DNA of 64,000 nt, taken from assembly GCA_947473045.1 (NCBI GenBank), contig CANJCO010000003.1, positions 1-64,000 on the forward strand, given 5' to 3'. The first letter of the stretch is position 1. Every line of letters starts with the position of its first letter. This DNA comes from Myxococcales bacterium (GTDB lineage Bacteria; Myxococcota_A; Polyangia; Polyangiales; Polyangiaceae). The position numbers and the translations under genes are program-made. Below, in pieces: positions 62,028 to 64,000 of the stretch. Below the pieces are notes generated by a model that was not told the DNA's origin, ran no database searches, and worked only from the letters and a program-made list of their open reading frames with translations.

Positions 62028-64000
62028 GGTGCGCCCGCGCGCCCGCGTGCCGTCGCGATGATCAGCGCTTCGTCCTGGAACATGGCCGCTGCGCAAGCCT
62101 TGACGTCGTCGAGTCGTTGCGGAGCGACCTCCGGCTCCTTGCGGAAGGCTGCGACGACCCGTGCGCGCGGATCGAGCCGGGAATCGACGCGTTCGCGCGC
62201 CAGGGCCGACGTCGCAGCCGACAGGTCGGCCGACTCGATCGCGCCGCGGCGGAGCCGGTCGAAGAGCGCGCGGACTTGCGACACCGAAGCGTCGAGGGCG
62301 GCGCCCGGGGCCTCGATGCGGACTGTGAGATAATGTGAGTTCGGTAGCGCGATCAGCCGCGCGTCAGACGTTCGCGCGACGCCGGCAAGCGAGCGCGGCA
62401 GCCACGTTTCGCGCAGCGCGGCCGCGAGCACTGCGGAGGCGCCGCATGCCGGCTCAGCGGGAACCGGCACTGCGAGATAGGCCACGCTCGCGCCCGGGCG
62501 GTCGACCGCGTACGTGCCAGGCTTGGCCGGGCTGAGGGCGCTGTCGGCGGGGCACGCGCGGGGGGCGTCGCGCGCGACGAAGCGATCGATCGCCTGCGCC
62601 ATCGCCGCAGCCTGCGCCGCGTCGCCGTTGGCGAGCACCACCGCTCGCAGGGGACCGCGGCGCACGCTCTCGAGGCGCGTGGAGAGCAGGTTGCGCTGCG
62701 GCCGCGACGCGGAGGCGGCGCGCGGGTCGAGCCATGTTTCGTGCGCCGGGACCAGCGTTTCGGCGAGCAGCACGAGCGCGTCGTCGGGAGCGGCCGACGC
62801 CTGAATTTCGCCGGGCGGCAGCGCGTCGAGCAGCAGCGCGCGCGAGGCGGCCTCCGCAAGGCGCCCCCCGAGAGCGGCGGCGGATTCGCCTGCGCGGGCC
62901 CGCGCGTGGGCCAGGAGCCCGGCCGCGTCATAGCCAACGAACGGTTCGGCTTCGATGCCGTAGTCGTCGTGTGCGTGCCGGGCGAGCAGCGACATCGCGC
63001 TCAGCGTGGTGCCCAGCCCCGCGCCACTTTCGGCGCGCGTGCCGCATGATGACGCAAGCAGCACGTAGGCCTCGGGCTGACCGGACTCGATCAGCGTCTC
63101 GGCTGCGATCGCCGGCTGCGTCCAGCGCCTCGTCGCCGCGTCGAGCTCGGTTGTGATCGCTGCTTGAAAGCGTTCGGCATCGAAGCCCTCCGCGCGCGGC
63201 GAGGCGTCGCTGCGGGGAGGAATGCCGACAAGCACGCGCTCGTAGCGCTGCGGTTCGCACGCGGCGTAGAGATCGGTCGCAGCCAGCACGCTGGCCGCGT
63301 CGCGGGGATCGGGCAGGGCGGCGTCGGGCGGCGCGCTGGCTTCGTGCTCGATCTCTGCGCGTGCGAGGGCCGCGAGCCTTGCGATTCGCACCGGGTCGCG
63401 CGCGGAGAGCTCGATCGAGACATCGACGCATCCCCCCGAAGGAAGTGCCGTGCCGGAAACCCGGACTACGCGGGCAGATGGATCGGCCTCGCGCAGCTTC
63501 GCAAGCAGCACCGCGTGAGGGTCGCCGAGCGATCGCGCAGCTCCCAGCGCGGCCGACGGCGCGCGCTGCGCGACAACGTCGATCCGCATCGCCCCGCGAT
63601 CGCGCAGAGGGTAGACGGCCAACGGATCGTAGGCCCGACCCGCGCACGAAATCTTGGAAATTTGAGGCCAATTGGAGCCCCTGGCGAGGTTCGCGACCGC
63701 CCGCTGCGTGATCGATGCCACACCGACGACGCCGATCGCGACCGACTGGTCGCCTACGATCGACGCGCGCGCCAGCTCGAGCGCCTCCCGGGACAGCGTA
63801 GCCTCCGCGCCGCGCGCACCGCGACAGTCTGCGAGGGCTGCGCCGTCGGCTTCGACCGCGAGGCTCGCATGCTCGACGGCGACTGCCGCTTTCGCGAAGC
63901 TCACGTCGTCGATCGGAGCAACCAGCGCGAGGCGCACGCTGTCGACCCAGGAGGCCAGGGCGCTGTCGTTGGTCATCAAGTTGTCGATGCGGACCGACGA
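62024..64000 (-). CDS. Degenerate M16-peptidase-like protein, 5'-truncated by window edge
   Basis: About 658 codons are visible and the frame is open to the window edge, with no stop before 64000; an in-frame TTG at 63979 is unlikely to be the start. ASSCGTRAESGAGLGTTLS sits where M16 enzymes have the GSRxE...HxxEH region, but the HxxEH ligands are absent. The last 170 residues (PGASVAYLAVPVP, VRALFDRLRRGAIESADLSA) follow the second M16 half. It is probably an inactive or partner subunit, or a pseudo-enzyme. It is coupled to the PLD gene by GTGA. Confidence in the family is moderate. Confidence 0.6.
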   Translation of the reverse strand, partial: SSVRIDNLMTNDSALASWVDSVRLALVAPIDDVSFAKAAVAVEHASLAVEADGAALADCRGARGAEATLSREALELARASIVGDQSVAIGVVGVASITQRAVANLARGSNWPQISKISCAGRAYDPLAVYPLRDRGAMRIDVVAQRAPSAALGAARSLGDPHAVLLAKLREADPSARVVRVSGTALPSGGCVDVSIELSARDPVRIARLAALARAEIEHEASAPPDAALPDPRDAASVLAATDLYAACEPQRYERVLVGIPPRSDASPRAEGFDAERFQAAITTELDAATRRWTQPAIAAETLIESGQPEAYVLLASSCGTRAESGAGLGTTLSAMSLLARHAHDDYGIEAEPFVGYDAAGLLAHARARAGESAAALGGRLAEAASRALLLDALPPGEIQASAAPDDALVLLAETLVPAHETWLDPRAASASRPQRNLLSTRLESVRRGPLRAVVLANGDAAQAAAMAQAIDRFVARDAPRACPADSALSPAKPGTYAVDRPGASVAYLAVPVPAEPACGASAVLAAALRETWLPRSLAGVARTSDARLIALPNSHYLTVRIEAPGAALDASVSQVRALFDRLRRGAIESADLSAATSALARERVDSRLDPRARVVAAFRKEPEVAPQRLDDVKACAAAMFQDEALIIATARGRAGAP

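Overview
The window is very GC-rich and densely coding, with both strands used and long antisense open frames, as expected for a large deltaproteobacterial-type genome. Many secreted lipoproteins are rich in Cys, Asp/Ala or Gly, one protein carries 13 Cys-rich repeats, one carries a MopE-like metal-binding motif, and a good sigma-54-type promoter is present. Together these point to Myxococcota, probably the Polyangia/Polyangiales side. The genus cannot be fixed from the sequence alone. No tRNA, rRNA, CRISPR array, insertion sequence or prophage was seen, and no gene-free stretch exceeds 300 bases.

Layout: (1) 1-2312, the C-terminal part of an MMPL/RND-type exporter. (2) 2299-25772, a large surface-polysaccharide locus: a deacetylase-like protein, several GT4 glycosyltransferases, a methyltransferase-GT2 fusion, a GT-C membrane glycosyltransferase, a Wzx-type flippase, four methyltransferases and an asparagine synthetase. 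Its nucleotide-sugar genes cover UDP-glucuronate and its 4-epimer, GDP-L-fucose, and a dTDP-L-rhamnose route in which a plant/giant-virus-like bifunctional epimerase/reductase (19646-20491) appears to replace RmlC plus RmlD. (3) 25780-43094, mostly housekeeping: pgsA, a fusion of an RlmD-type methyltransferase with an RluA-type pseudouridine synthase, pepP, a Xer recombinase, a membrane phosphotransferase/sulfatase-fold protein, gph-like, hemW and rel. Two paralogous HExxE lipoproteins and the 13-repeat Cys-rich lipoprotein are interspersed. (4) 43105-50572, envelope genes: a coupled set of two FadL-like porins, a propeller-like lipoprotein and a PrsW-type membrane protease, plus a metzincin lipoprotein. 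(5) 50736-53226, an overlapping set of acyl-CoA dehydrogenase, small AgmX/PglI-like lipoprotein and KirBac potassium channel. (6) 53357-59932, a probably sigma-54-driven operon with an 1835-residue mosaic lipoprotein followed by two tandem Cys-rich lipoproteins. (7) 60079-64000, a translationally coupled lipid operon: degenerate M16-like protein, cardiolipin-synthase-like PLD protein and PlsC acyltransferase.

Most operon-internal junctions are ATGA, GTGA, TTGA or TAGTG overlaps, and these helped choose the starts given here. Several genes begin at GTG or TTG inside longer open frames. Function calls rest on motif recognition and remembered family features; no database search was run.
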